Shown here one piece after another: positions 54,880 through 63,293 of a stretch of DNA of 64,000 bases. Every line of letters starts with the position of its first letter. Position 1 is the first letter of the stretch. The stretch lies in assembly GCA_902624095.1 (NCBI GenBank), contig CACNWB010000009.1, forward strand, positions 1 to 64,000, written 5' to 3'. Below the pieces are notes generated by a model that saw only the letters and a program-made list of their open reading frames with translations, searched no databases and was not told where the DNA came from. Both the position numbers and the translations under genes were made by a program. The DNA is from an uncultured PS1 clade bacterium. GTDB lineage: Bacteria; Pseudomonadota; Alphaproteobacteria; RS24.

Positions 54880-55818
54880 TTAAACTGTTTTTGACCCGCC
54901 GCGATAGCGCCCCAAATAGCTGTCCAGCAAAGCCGCGATCGGCGTGACTTCAATACCTAGCGCAGCGAGGTCGGGCAGATTTTCGCCGACCACATTGTCC
55001 GAGCGTAACAAAATAACCTGATCCGGCGTCAGCGGCGGCGTAGGCAGAAATCGTGTAAACTGCGCCAGCATGCCAGCCGCCGCAAAAGGCAAGGGTACCA
55101 GCAGGCGGCGTTTGCCGATTTTATTGAGCATCAATTCCATCAATTCGCGGAAGGTGTATACTTGTGGGCCGCCAAGCTCGTAAATGCCCGACGGCGCACC
55201 GTCTAAACACGCCGCCACCGCCTGCGCCACGTCAAAAACGCTAACCGGTTGATAGCGCGTCAGCCCGCTGCCGATAAGCGGCAGTGCAGGTGCAATTTGC
55301 GCCATACGCGCAAAGCGGTTGAAGAAATCGTCCTCCGGCCCGACCACAATGGACGGGCGCAAAACATGCGCTTGTGTACACGCCGCCAATATCGCCGCTT
55401 CGCCTTCGGCTTTGCTACGCGCATAGGCAGAGGCAGACCCGGCATCGGCTCCGATTGCAGAAATCTGAATGAAGCGGTCAATGCCCTGTTCGGCGGCCAG
55501 CGTTGCCAAACGAGCGGCACCTGCGCTCTGCACGGCATCAAATTTTTGCGGGCCGGTTTCGTATAAAATGCCCACCGCATTGATTACTGCCGAAGCCCCT
55601 TGAAGCGCGGCGCGCGAACTCGTTTCGTCGCGAATATTTCCCTGTACAAGCTCGATCTGCCCCGTGCGCCCTGCCGTTTTCAGAAATAAAGCCTCGTTGG
55701 GGCGACGCATGACTACGCGCAATTTGAACCCGTTTTTTGCCAGCCGCCGCACAATATGTCGCCCCACAAAACCCGATCCGCCAAAAACGACCACAAGGCC
55801 CTTTTGTGTGCCAGCCAT
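54880..55818 (-). CDS. NDUFA9-like complex I-associated NAD(P)-binding protein
   Basis: 312 residues. The N-terminal FGGSGFVGRHIVRRLAKNG is an atypical SDR nucleotide-binding motif, NAVGILYETGPQKFDAVQSAG and LRPSIVVGPEDDFFNRFA follow, matching the NDUFA9 accessory subunit of mitochondrial complex I and its alphaproteobacterial relatives. It may aid or join NADH:quinone oxidoreductase. GAGGAGCGGGTA stands before ATG 55818. A tRNA-Leu gene lies upstream on the other strand. Confidence 0.88.
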   Translation of the reverse strand: MAGTQKGLVVVFGGSGFVGRHIVRRLAKNGFKLRVVMRRPNEALFLKTAGRTGQIELVQGNIRDETSSRAALQGASAVINAVGILYETGPQKFDAVQSAGAARLATLAAEQGIDRFIQISAIGADAGSASAYARSKAEGEAAILAACTQAHVLRPSIVVGPEDDFFNRFARMAQIAPALPLIGSGLTRYQPVSVFDVAQAVAACLDGAPSGIYELGGPQVYTFRELMELMLNKIGKRRLLVPLPFAAAGMLAQFTRFLPTPPLTPDQVILLRSDNVVGENLPDLAALGIEVTPIAALLDSYLGRYRGGSKTV

Positions 55819-55901
55819 TACCCGCTCCTCTTCTCGACGCATAAATGCAAGACATAAAACATGCAACGGCGGGCGTGAAGTGCAAAAACATTGCGGCAAT
55901 A

Positions 55902-55930
55902 TTGACAATGGGAACACGGGCTTCTAAACA
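55902..55930 (+). promoter_or_regulatory. Promoter of tRNA-Leu(CAG)
   Basis: TTGACA (55902-55907) and TAAACA (55925-55930) are separated by 17 bases, and the tRNA starts eight bases further on. The -35 box is perfect consensus. Confidence 0.7.
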
Positions 55931-55938
55931 GCCGATAG

Positions 55939-56025
55939 GCCCAGGTGGCGGAATTGGTAGACGCGCTAGCTTCAGGTGCTAGTGCCCGCAAGGGCGTGGA
56001 AGTTCGAGTCTTCTCCTGGGCACCA
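55939..56025 (+). tRNA. tRNA-Leu (anticodon CAG)
   Basis: An 87-base class II tRNA with encoded CCA. GCCCAGG pairs with CCTGGGC, the anticodon stem CTAGC/GCTAG encloses TTCAGGT, giving CAG (reads CUG). The variable arm TGCCCGCAAGGGCGT is a hairpin. Together with the CAA tRNA at 9870, two leucine isoacceptors lie in this window. Confidence 0.97.
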
Positions 56026-56316
56026 TCAATCGTTAGTAATACACAGTAATCTATTTTATTTTTAAACTGTTTTTCCCTTAACTTAACAGAGATAGTCCTT
56101 ATATTGCGTCAACTGTAAAGACATCGCTTGCGCAACCGAATCGTCTGCTTCGACTCCTGCCTCTTGTCAGTCATAGTTATCTAATCAAATAAAAATAAGG
56201 GCGGAAACGCTTCTAACGCCCTTCCGCCCCACAAAGCTAGTTCAGGTAGCTTATACCAATGGCTAAGCCACTGTTTTCGATTCTATAAACGTATCAGGTT
56301 GCTCTAAATTTGTTTT
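56026..56316. other. Intergenic A+T-rich stretch between tRNA-Leu and the porin gene
   Basis: A 291-base stretch. The only structure I can support is the terminator described at 56187-56229; no ORF with a ribosome-binding site is visible. Confidence 0.6.
56187..56229 (-). terminator. Rho-independent terminator of the porin gene
   Basis: GGGCGGAA (56199-56206) and TTCCGCCC (56222-56229) form a perfect eight-base stem. Read on the minus strand the hairpin is followed by TTATTTTTATTT, and it lies about 87 bases past the porin stop codon. Confidence 0.7.
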
Positions 56317-56994
56317 TTAGAACGACATTCCGTAAGAGATAACGGCACGTGTGTCGTCATCATCCGGGCCACCAATATCGTCTGTCTCTACGAGCGAGAA
56401 GCTGAAGTCACCTTTCGACAGGGTCAAAGACATATCAATCTGCTCGTCAGTCCAAGTATCCTTGTCATAGATGCCATAATGCAAGCTCACACCCCAGTCT
56501 TCTGAGATATCTGTGGAATAGTCGAACGACAAATAGGTATTGTCGCCGCTGTCGACTGAGCCATCATCATTATCAACTTCATAGTAATAAGTGACCGATA
56601 CTGGACCAGTGCCCAAACCAACATAAACTTCGCCGAAGTCTTGGTCCGCATCTACATCCGGGTACATGTACTGGATATAACCCACGTCATAGGAAATGGA
56701 ACCAGCCTCACCGGCATAACCAGCATAAACGTCTAGCTCATAAGAAGCTCCGGTACCTGCGGTGTCACGTACGTCGCCAACCCATGTGCCTGCATAGAAA
56801 CCACCATCAGTTGAGATATCGATTCCGCCAGAGAAACTGGATTCACCGTCACTTTGGGTCATGCCACGCCAGATATAATCTGTGGTCAGTCCAACATTCC
56901 CCTCAATCGCAGCGGCTTGGGCACCACTTGTAAGCATAGTGCCGGCAGCCAAAACGGCTGCGAGCGCAGTGTTTTTGATAATTAAATTTTGCAT
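56317..56994 (-). CDS. TorF-family putative porin
   Basis: 225 residues. A signal peptide of about 27 residues ends in AQA-AA. The mature part is acidic, rich in Gly, Asp, Tyr and Ser with alternating residues as in an outer-membrane beta-barrel, and ends in phenylalanine (SYGMSF), as barrel proteins do. NVGLTTDYIWRGMTQS and FYAGTWVGDV match the TorF/Gcw_chp family (TIGR02001). It probably lets small polar solutes pass. Composition is less G+C-rich than neighbours. It seems monocistronic with a terminator at 56187-56229. Confidence 0.85.
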   Translation of the reverse strand: MQNLIIKNTALAAVLAAGTMLTSGAQAAAIEGNVGLTTDYIWRGMTQSDGESSFSGGIDISTDGGFYAGTWVGDVRDTAGTGASYELDVYAGYAGEAGSISYDVGYIQYMYPDVDADQDFGEVYVGLGTGPVSVTYYYEVDNDDGSVDSGDNTYLSFDYSTDISEDWGVSLHYGIYDKDTWTDEQIDMSLTLSKGDFSFSLVETDDIGGPDDDDTRAVISYGMSF

Positions 56995-57323
56995 ATTTTA
57001 CTCCTATTTTGTGAACTTCATCTGCCCACAGCGCGAACGTATGAAATTCGTTCCCACATTACAATTATAACAATTATAAAAAACACTCATTTATCGGATA
57101 TGTGGTAATTAGGTTACAGATCAACTAAGAGTTCGTTTGTCTCTCGAGAATCGCGGTATCTCGTAGAGTGAAACGTTACTTAACAAACTCGTATACTGAG
57201 AAAAATAACATGAATTTATTTTCTTTTTTTATATTCAATATTTCAGCTGCTCGTGCCTGCAAGAAGGGTGAAGCTTATGTCTTCGGGTGGTCAGCAACTA
57301 TAAAAATTTTAATGTGACAGTTG
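56995..57323. other. Intergenic region upstream of the porin and the FAD monooxygenase
   Basis: A 329-base A+T-rich stretch. It holds two TATAAT boxes reading towards the porin (57064-57078) and one unsupported 35-codon ORF (57210-57317). GGAG-containing TAGGAG lies just before the porin start. I see no clear promoter for the monooxygenase. Confidence 0.6.
57064..57078 (-). promoter_or_regulatory. Two tandem TATAAT boxes upstream of the porin gene
   Basis: On the minus strand TATAAT occurs at 57078-57073 and again at 57069-57064. Each would place a start site about 60 bases before the ATG at 56994. No good -35 box is visible. Confidence 0.35.
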
Positions 57324-58511
57324 ATGAAAATACTCATTTCCGGTGGTGGCATTGGCGGGTTGACCGCGGCTTTGTGTTTCCTGCATCACGGAGCCGAGGT
57401 CACCGTGATGGAGCAGGCCACTGACTTGGGCGAGGTCGGCGCGGGCATTCAAATTCCGCCCAATGCAATGAAAGTGTTCGCCGCTTTGGGTCTGGATGCG
57501 GCGTTGGCGGAAACAGCCTTCCGGCCATTGGCTATTGAAGCGCGCATGGGGCGCTCGGGAATGGAATTGTTTCAGATTCCGCTGGCGGATCACGCGATCA
57601 AACGCTGGGGGGCGCCTTATCTGAATATATACCGCGTCGATTATATTGCGGTGCTGGAAGCGGCACTGCGCGCGCAAAGTCCGGATGCGCTTCATCTCGA
57701 TGCCGAGGTTGTCGGCTACAGCCAAACCGAGCACGCGGTTGAGGTGCAATTGGCTGACGGGCGGCGCATATCTGGCGATGTGTTGATCGGTGCCGATGGC
57801 ATTCACTCACCAGTGCGCACGCAAATACTGGGCGCTGAAAAGCCAGTGTTTACCGGAAATATCGCCTGGCGCGCGATTGTGCCCATGGCGGCGCTGGGTG
57901 AGTATGCGCCGCGACCGACAGCGTGCGTGTGGATGGGGTCGGGCAAGCATTGCGTGACCTATCGAGTGCGCCGAGGCACGCTGGCAAATTTTGTCGGCGT
58001 GGTCGAGTGCGATGACTGGACAACCGAATCATGGACCGAGCGCGGAACGCGCGAAGAAGCACTGACCAATTTTGAAGGCTGGCACCCCACCATTACAAGC
58101 CTGTTGGGCGAAGCAGACGCGCTTTATCGCTGGGCCCTGTTCGACCGCGCGCCCCTGCCGCGCTGGGTTGACGGCCGGGTTGCCATTTTGGGCGATGCGG
58201 CCCATCCGATGTTGCCTTTCATGGCGCAAGGCGCGGCCATGGCGGTGGAAGATGCCTGGGTTGTAGCGCGCGAAGTGACACAGAAAACTAGCCCCGCGCG
58301 CGGACTTGAAGCCTATCAGCATTTGCGCCAAACCCGCGCAAGCCGTGTGCAAGCCGGCTCACGTGCAAATACCAAAACCTTTCACAAACGAACGAGACTT
58401 GGCCAATTGGCAACTTATGGCCCAATGTGGATGGCCGGAAAATTTGCGCCCATGGCCTTACATAAACGCCAAGACCCAATATACGGGCATGACGTGACGC
58501 GGCTGGATTAA
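57324..58511 (+). CDS. FAD-dependent aromatic monooxygenase (salicylate hydroxylase-like)
   Basis: 395 residues, class A flavoprotein hydroxylase. MKILISGGGIGGLTAALCF is the FAD-binding start, DVLIGADGIHSPVR is the DG motif, and VAILGDAAHPMLPFMAQGAAMAVED is the GD motif. It should use NAD(P)H and O2 to hydroxylate an aromatic acid such as salicylate or 3-hydroxybenzoate; ring-cleavage genes are not nearby, so the substrate is open. No clear ribosome-binding site precedes ATG 57324. It converges on the dioxygenase at 58519. Confidence 0.85.
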   Translation: MKILISGGGIGGLTAALCFLHHGAEVTVMEQATDLGEVGAGIQIPPNAMKVFAALGLDAALAETAFRPLAIEARMGRSGMELFQIPLADHAIKRWGAPYLNIYRVDYIAVLEAALRAQSPDALHLDAEVVGYSQTEHAVEVQLADGRRISGDVLIGADGIHSPVRTQILGAEKPVFTGNIAWRAIVPMAALGEYAPRPTACVWMGSGKHCVTYRVRRGTLANFVGVVECDDWTTESWTERGTREEALTNFEGWHPTITSLLGEADALYRWALFDRAPLPRWVDGRVAILGDAAHPMLPFMAQGAAMAVEDAWVVAREVTQKTSPARGLEAYQHLRQTRASRVQAGSRANTKTFHKRTRLGQLATYGPMWMAGKFAPMALHKRQDPIYGHDVTRLD

Positions 58512-58518
58512 TGAGACG

Positions 58519-59367
58519 TTAGAACCGTGTGTCGGCAATCGTTGTGCGGTGCAACAATCGGTCGTGGCCATCAAAGCCGCCTGTGGCAGCATGCAAAAGC
58601 GCGCGATTGTCCCACATGACTAGCATATTGGCCGACCATTTATGCGAATAGGTGATCTCTTCAGCCGTTTGATAGGCATAGAACTCCAACAATAAAGCGT
58701 CGCTTTCCTCTTTTTCCAGCCCGGCGAAACGCTGAATATAGGAGATCGACGAATAAAGCGCTCTTTTGCCGGTCTCATGATGGGTGCGCACGAAGGGATG
58801 CTCGGTTTTTTCGCGCGCTTTTTCATTCGGAATTATTTTCATCGACCGTCCACTGTCTTGGTCTGCATCGCCATATACGCCGTCTGGCGCATAGCCCAGC
58901 TCGGCGGAGTGGACAGCGGTCAGCTTGTCGGCTTTGTCGCGCAAATTATCCGGCAGGCGTTCATAGGCCGCCACCTGATCGGCAAAGAGCGTATTACCGC
59001 CGATGGGGGGAATTTTGATCCCGAACAGGCAGGTGCCAGCAGGGGGAATGTCGAGAAAACTCCAGTCGGAGTGGAAGTTTTCGGCGAAAATAGGCGTTGT
59101 TTCATCCGCATCGCGCTGGATAGCGGCAATGTTTTCATGCCCGTCAATATGCCCGAAAAACGGATCTTGACCGAACGCACCAAAATATTGAGTGAACCGC
59201 TCCAGATCCGTTTCATCCATCGGCTGATCGGGAAAGGCCAGCACTTTGTTTTCCAGCCAATGCGCGCGAATTTCGCCAACAATATCGTCTGACAGGTCTT
59301 GCGTCAGATCAACACCAGTTATAAACGCACCGCATGCCGCGCCGGTTTTTTCCACATTGAGACCCAC
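58519..59367 (-). CDS. TauD/TfdA-family Fe(II)/2-oxoglutarate dioxygenase
   Basis: 282 residues. The facial triad is H99-x-D101 in NFHSDWSF and H259 in WDNRALLHAA; R274 (or R270) should bind 2-oxoglutarate. All positions are close to those of E. coli TauD. It hydroxylates an unknown substrate: taurine, an aryloxyacetate or another small acid. No sulfonate transporter or tauABC lies nearby, so taurine is not favoured. It converges on the FAD monooxygenase with seven bases between stop codons. Confidence 0.9.
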   Translation of the reverse strand: MGLNVEKTGAACGAFITGVDLTQDLSDDIVGEIRAHWLENKVLAFPDQPMDETDLERFTQYFGAFGQDPFFGHIDGHENIAAIQRDADETTPIFAENFHSDWSFLDIPPAGTCLFGIKIPPIGGNTLFADQVAAYERLPDNLRDKADKLTAVHSAELGYAPDGVYGDADQDSGRSMKIIPNEKAREKTEHPFVRTHHETGKRALYSSISYIQRFAGLEKEESDALLLEFYAYQTAEEITYSHKWSANMLVMWDNRALLHAATGGFDGHDRLLHRTTIADTRF

Positions 59368-59502
59368 AACACCCTCCCTCAGACTATTTTTTCAAGGCTA
59401 CCCTAAAAAATGCGTGGAAAAGCTCAGCATGTCAACGTCACCTCGATGTTGCCTCTCTGCCGCTTCTCTTGACCCCTAACAAACTCCGGTTAAGCTCGCC
59501 GC

Positions 59503-60192
59503 ATGAAAAGAATTTTTCTGAGCCTCGCAGTTTTTTTACTTTTTGTCTCTGTCGGCGCGTTCTGGTTGACCTTTTTGTCCGAACGCCCGCCACTTACAAC
59601 CGATCCAGCAACGCTGGCCGGCGATGGCAGTACGCTTGATTATTGCGCGAAACCGCCTCTTGACGGCACCGGCACAAACGCTGTCGATATTCCCAAAGGC
59701 AACACACCGGGATGTAGCTATTCGCATTTTCCTTTACCGATATTGGCTGAATGCACCGAGCCCCTGGCAGAGGGTGCCGACGACATTCGCGGGCTGTGGC
59801 GCGCAGTGTCGGGCCGCTACAGCGAACACATCGAGCGCATTGAACAATGCGGCAACCGCACGGTGATCACCTCCGCAGGCGTTATTCATGATTACGGCCC
59901 CAATGCAACTGGCGAGCTGAACACAAATGACACGGAAGGCCATGTTGTGTTCACCATTGGCGCGCGGGAATATTGCCCGCGCACCTCGGCGTCGATGATA
60001 TGGGAAGACAATGTTTTGAACTTTTATGTGTTTGGCTGGGGCCCCAAAGCGGTCACCCGGTACCGCGACGGCGACCAGCTTGTATGGAAATATGTCGACG
60101 GCAGCGAGACCCGCATGGAACGCATTTGCACCCTTCCTGACACCCATAAAACCCCGAAACCCAGAGGCCCGCGCATTTCGCTGTTTGAGTGA
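59503..60192 (+). CDS. Exported protein with six cysteines, unknown family
   Basis: 229 residues. Residues 1-25 are a membrane anchor or signal; the remainder is outside the cytoplasm. Six cysteines (C48, C71, C84, C116, C158, C209) could form three disulfides. The part from about 95 on (GLWRAVSGRYSEHIERI, then alternating beta-strand-like segments such as NFYVFGWGPKAVTRYRDGDQLVW) suggests a small beta-barrel, perhaps lipocalin-like, but I do not recognise a family. No SD stands out; the ATG is the only start before the signal. Confidence 0.6.
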   Translation: MKRIFLSLAVFLLFVSVGAFWLTFLSERPPLTTDPATLAGDGSTLDYCAKPPLDGTGTNAVDIPKGNTPGCSYSHFPLPILAECTEPLAEGADDIRGLWRAVSGRYSEHIERIEQCGNRTVITSAGVIHDYGPNATGELNTNDTEGHVVFTIGAREYCPRTSASMIWEDNVLNFYVFGWGPKAVTRYRDGDQLVWKYVDGSETRMERICTLPDTHKTPKPRGPRISLFE

Positions 60193-60384
60193 GGCCGGGT
60201 TTGAGTAAAGTCAGTCTTTGCCAGGCCGCGCGGTTTTTGCTGAAGATAAATTCTCTTGGGTATCAGTTGACCTATATGCGTTGACACCGCGCATATGCTA
60301 TGACATGTCCAATATAAATGTGGCAGGTTCGCCACGATGCCCGACAGCAAAAAACCGTCGGCAAATCTGACCAAAGGTGGCGGC

Positions 60385-60996
60385 ATGAGCATTCATTTGC
60401 ATAAAAACGATCTTCCCGGCGGCCTGACATTTTCAGGATCTATTGCCGTGGATACCGAAACGCTGGGGCTCAAAACCACGCGCGACCGCTTGTGCCTTGT
60501 TCAATTGTCGGCGGGAGACGGCGATACACATATCGTGCAATTTACAGCTGACAATTATGACGCGCCGAATTTAAAGGCGCTTTTGTCCGACCGTGCGGTG
60601 GTCAAAATTTTCCACTATGCGCGTTTCGATTTAGCAGCCATCGCGCAATATTTGGGCGTTCATGCGGCACCGCTTTGGTGCACCAAGATTGCCTCCAAAC
60701 TCACTCGCACCTATACCGACAGGCACGGGCTCAGAGATTTATGCCGCGAATTGCTCAATGTCGACTTATCAAAAGCCCAACAGAGCTCGGATTGGGGGGC
60801 ACCGGACCTGTCGGATGCCCAGCTTAACTATGCCGCCTCGGATGTTTTGCATTTGCACGCACTCAAAGATCGGCTCGAAATCATGCTCGACCGCGAAGGA
60901 CGCCGCCCGATGGCCGAAGCATGTTTTGACTTCGTGCTGGTGCGCTCGGCCATGGATCTCGCGGGCTTTGAAGATCTGGATATTTTTTCCCACTGA
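60385..60996 (+). CDS. RNase D-like 3'-5' exonuclease (DEDDy)
   Basis: 203 residues. The DEDD motifs are IAVDTETLGL (Exo I), FHYARFDLAAI (Exo II) and LNYAASDVLHLHAL (Exo III with Tyr). It consists of the exonuclease domain only, lacking the HRDC domains of E. coli RNase D, as in many alphaproteobacteria. It may trim tRNA or other RNA 3' ends. ATG 60385 after AAAGGTGG is preferred over 60337. The lptCAB operon follows 49 bases later. Confidence 0.88.
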   Translation: MSIHLHKNDLPGGLTFSGSIAVDTETLGLKTTRDRLCLVQLSAGDGDTHIVQFTADNYDAPNLKALLSDRAVVKIFHYARFDLAAIAQYLGVHAAPLWCTKIASKLTRTYTDRHGLRDLCRELLNVDLSKAQQSSDWGAPDLSDAQLNYAASDVLHLHALKDRLEIMLDREGRRPMAEACFDFVLVRSAMDLAGFEDLDIFSH

Positions 60997-61045
60997 CTGC
61001 GCATCGGCGCACGCGCCAAGGCGGATCACAGACTGGATTTGAACC

Positions 61046-61648
61046 ATGAACGATAATCCTGAAATCTATTCGCGCCGCGTTGCCCGTTTGAAGCTTGTCT
61101 TGCCGGGGATTGCCGTATTTGTGCTTGGGTTACTGGTGATTTTCAGCCGCTCCGGTAATGACATTATACAATTGGCAATTTTCGACGGCACCGATTCCGG
61201 CGGCGGCATTGTGCTGCGCGAGCCGGTGATGCGAGGCACCAGTTCGGCAAATGTACCGTATGAAATTTCCGCCGCCACCGCCCACACCAAAGACGCCTCC
61301 AATACGCTTATCAAATTGCGCGAAGTCGACGCACATTTCGAGCCTGTGGGTTCGGCTCCGGGTTATGTCATTGAAGCAAAAACGGGGCTGATGAACAATG
61401 AAACCGGCATTTTGAACTTGACCGAAGGCGTTACCTATCGCGACGATAACGGCCTCGTTCTGGTGCTGGTCGATTTGCTCTATGACACGTCAGACGGGAC
61501 CGGACAAACGGAAAAACCCGTCTCCGGCGTCGCGCCGCAAGGCACGCTTGAGGCTTCGGGCTTGCGAATCTCTGAGGCGCCGGCTGTCTATATTTTTGAC
61601 CGCGCGCGGCTGATGATCGACCCGAAAGCGGCAAGAGCCGGCAAATGA
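61046..61648 (+). CDS. lptC: LPS export protein LptC
   Basis: 200 residues with one N-terminal membrane anchor (about 14-35) and a periplasmic part with VPYEISAATAHTKDA and the rest of the LptC beta-jellyroll. It passes lipopolysaccharide from LptBFG to LptA. Similarity is loose, so the call relies also on the lptA and lptB neighbours. It overlaps lptA by four bases. Confidence 0.8.
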   Translation: MNDNPEIYSRRVARLKLVLPGIAVFVLGLLVIFSRSGNDIIQLAIFDGTDSGGGIVLREPVMRGTSSANVPYEISAATAHTKDASNTLIKLREVDAHFEPVGSAPGYVIEAKTGLMNNETGILNLTEGVTYRDDNGLVLVLVDLLYDTSDGTGQTEKPVSGVAPQGTLEASGLRISEAPAVYIFDRARLMIDPKAARAGK

Positions 61649-62214
61649 ACCGCCTGCCCCGACCACTTTTTATTGTCTTGTGCCTTGCGCTGATATGGCA
61701 GGCACCGGCAGCAGCTGAAACCGCGGGCATTTTTGCCACTGACAGCGATGCACCGATAAACATCGGAGCCGACAAAATGTCCCTGTTCAGAAGCGGAACG
61801 CAGGCCGAATTGCTGGGCAATGCGGCATTGGCACAAGGCCCGTTAAGTCTCACGGCGCGCGAAGTGGCACTGTTTTATGGCACCACGGCCCCGCGCAGGC
61901 TCACCCGCATCACGGCGACGGAAGGCGTTCACATTATCTCGGAAAACGGGCGCGAGGTTTTTGGCGATTCGGCGGTTTACCTGGTCCGCGCCGAGGAAAT
62001 GACGGTGACAGGCAATGTGCGCGTCATCAACACAAAAGACACTGACGCCGACACGCTCACCGGCGTCCGACTTATCATCAATCTGCGCAACGGTACCAGC
62101 CGAATTTTCGGCGTACCAAAGGGCACAAAAAATAGCAACAAAGGCGACAGACAAAAAGGCAGCCGAAGCGGCGGAAGGGCGCGCATCCAGTTCAAGTCCG
62201 GTGGTGCGCGCTGA
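61645..62214 (+). CDS. lptA: LPS transport protein LptA
   Basis: 189 residues. A signal peptide (about 1-24, ending APAAA) precedes an OstA-like beta-jellyroll: APINIGADKMSLFRSGTQAELLGNAALAQG, then RRLTRITATEGVHIISENGREVFGDSAVY. LptA makes the periplasmic bridge to LptDE. The tail is rich in Lys, Arg and Gly. It is coupled to lptC and followed by lptB after 80 bases. Confidence 0.85.
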   Translation: MNRLPRPLFIVLCLALIWQAPAAAETAGIFATDSDAPINIGADKMSLFRSGTQAELLGNAALAQGPLSLTAREVALFYGTTAPRRLTRITATEGVHIISENGREVFGDSAVYLVRAEEMTVTGNVRVINTKDTDADTLTGVRLIINLRNGTSRIFGVPKGTKNSNKGDRQKGSRSGGRARIQFKSGGAR

Positions 62215-62294
62215 GGTGCAGCCTAAGGCGAATTTGTGGAGCGGCGGAACCTGGACGGCTTTGCTTCGCCTTTCGATTCAGCTAGGCTGGCGCT

Positions 62295-63104
62295 ATGAGT
62301 AAAGAAAGCCAGCCTGAATCCGGCCATGATAATGAAACTGGTACCGATAATGGCACCAGTAATGGCGGGCAGCGCCAGCCTGAGGAAGGCCTCGCCGCAT
62401 TCAACCTCAGCAAGAGCTTTCGGGGGCGCCAGGTTGTCCGCAATGTGTCATTGAGTGTGAACCGGCGCGAAGCCGTCGGCTTGTTGGGGCCAAATGGCGC
62501 GGGTAAAACCACCACGTTTTATATGATCACTGGTCTTGTGCGCCCCGATGCCGGTCGCATTATGCTGGACGGCTATGACGTGTCCAGCCTGCCGATGTAT
62601 CGACGCGCGCGGCTGGGCGTCGGCTATCTCCCCCAGGAAGCGTCTGTTTTCAGAACTTTGAGCGTATCGGAAAATATCATGGCCATTCTTGAAGCTGTCG
62701 AACCATCACCAGATATTCGCGCCAAGCGCGTTGAAGAACTGATGGACGACTTCGCTATCGGTCATTTGCGCGACACGCCTGGGCTGGCATTGTCGGGCGG
62801 GGAGCGCCGCCGTGTCGAGATTGCGCGCGCGCTTGCGAGCAATCCGAGTTTCATTTTGCTGGACGAGCCTTTCGCCGGCATTGATCCGATCGCGATCGGC
62901 GATATTCGTTCTCTCGTCGCCAAGCTAACCGGACGCGGACTGGGCGTCCTGATCACCGACCATAATGTGCGCGAAACGCTGGGGATTATCGATCGCGCCG
63001 TCATTATTCATGACGGGCAGGTACTGATGGAAGGCTCAGCGGAAGAAATCGTCGGGCACCCGGAAGTGCGGAAATATTATCTGGGTTCGGAATTTGCGCT
63101 GTAG
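62295..63104 (+). CDS. lptB: LPS export ABC transporter ATP-binding protein LptB
   Basis: 269 residues. It opens with an acidic, Asn-rich extension of about 30 residues, then Walker A GPNGAGKTTT, LSGGERRRVEIARAL and Walker B FILLDEPFAGIDPIA, and ends in VRKYYLGSEF. It powers LPS extraction by LptFGC. In many proteobacteria rpoN comes next; here hpf follows with a 189-base gap. Confidence 0.95.
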   Translation: MSKESQPESGHDNETGTDNGTSNGGQRQPEEGLAAFNLSKSFRGRQVVRNVSLSVNRREAVGLLGPNGAGKTTTFYMITGLVRPDAGRIMLDGYDVSSLPMYRRARLGVGYLPQEASVFRTLSVSENIMAILEAVEPSPDIRAKRVEELMDDFAIGHLRDTPGLALSGGERRRVEIARALASNPSFILLDEPFAGIDPIAIGDIRSLVAKLTGRGLGVLITDHNVRETLGIIDRAVIIHDGQVLMEGSAEEIVGHPEVRKYYLGSEFAL

Positions 63105-63293
63105 CCATCATGCGACTGGACAGGGTCGCGTTTCTTGGGCACAATTTTATTAGTTAGGCATCTATCGTATGCGCTAATCGGCAGGCGCGAGCCTGACACA
63201 TCCATTCTCCGCCTGCTGTTGAAATATACAGACAGGTTTCGTCAAGCCGGATTCCGGCGACATGCAGTCAAGACGAAGAAAAGGGGAATACTC

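Noticed and set aside
57010-57060. GGAAC ... CGTT elements before the porin, suggesting an EcfG-type promoter
   Set aside because: The spacing between the GGAAC and CGTT elements is about 10 bases, not the 16-17 needed.
57210-57317. 35-codon ORF upstream of the FAD monooxygenase starting MNLFSFFIF
   Set aside because: It has a signal-like start but no ribosome-binding site, no known family and lies in an A+T-rich region where such ORFs arise by chance.
63158-63260. Small hairpins (CAGGC-GCGA-GCCTG and GCCGG-ATT-CCGGC) between lptB and hpf as terminators
   Set aside because: Neither is followed by a T-run, and lptB-hpf could be one transcript.
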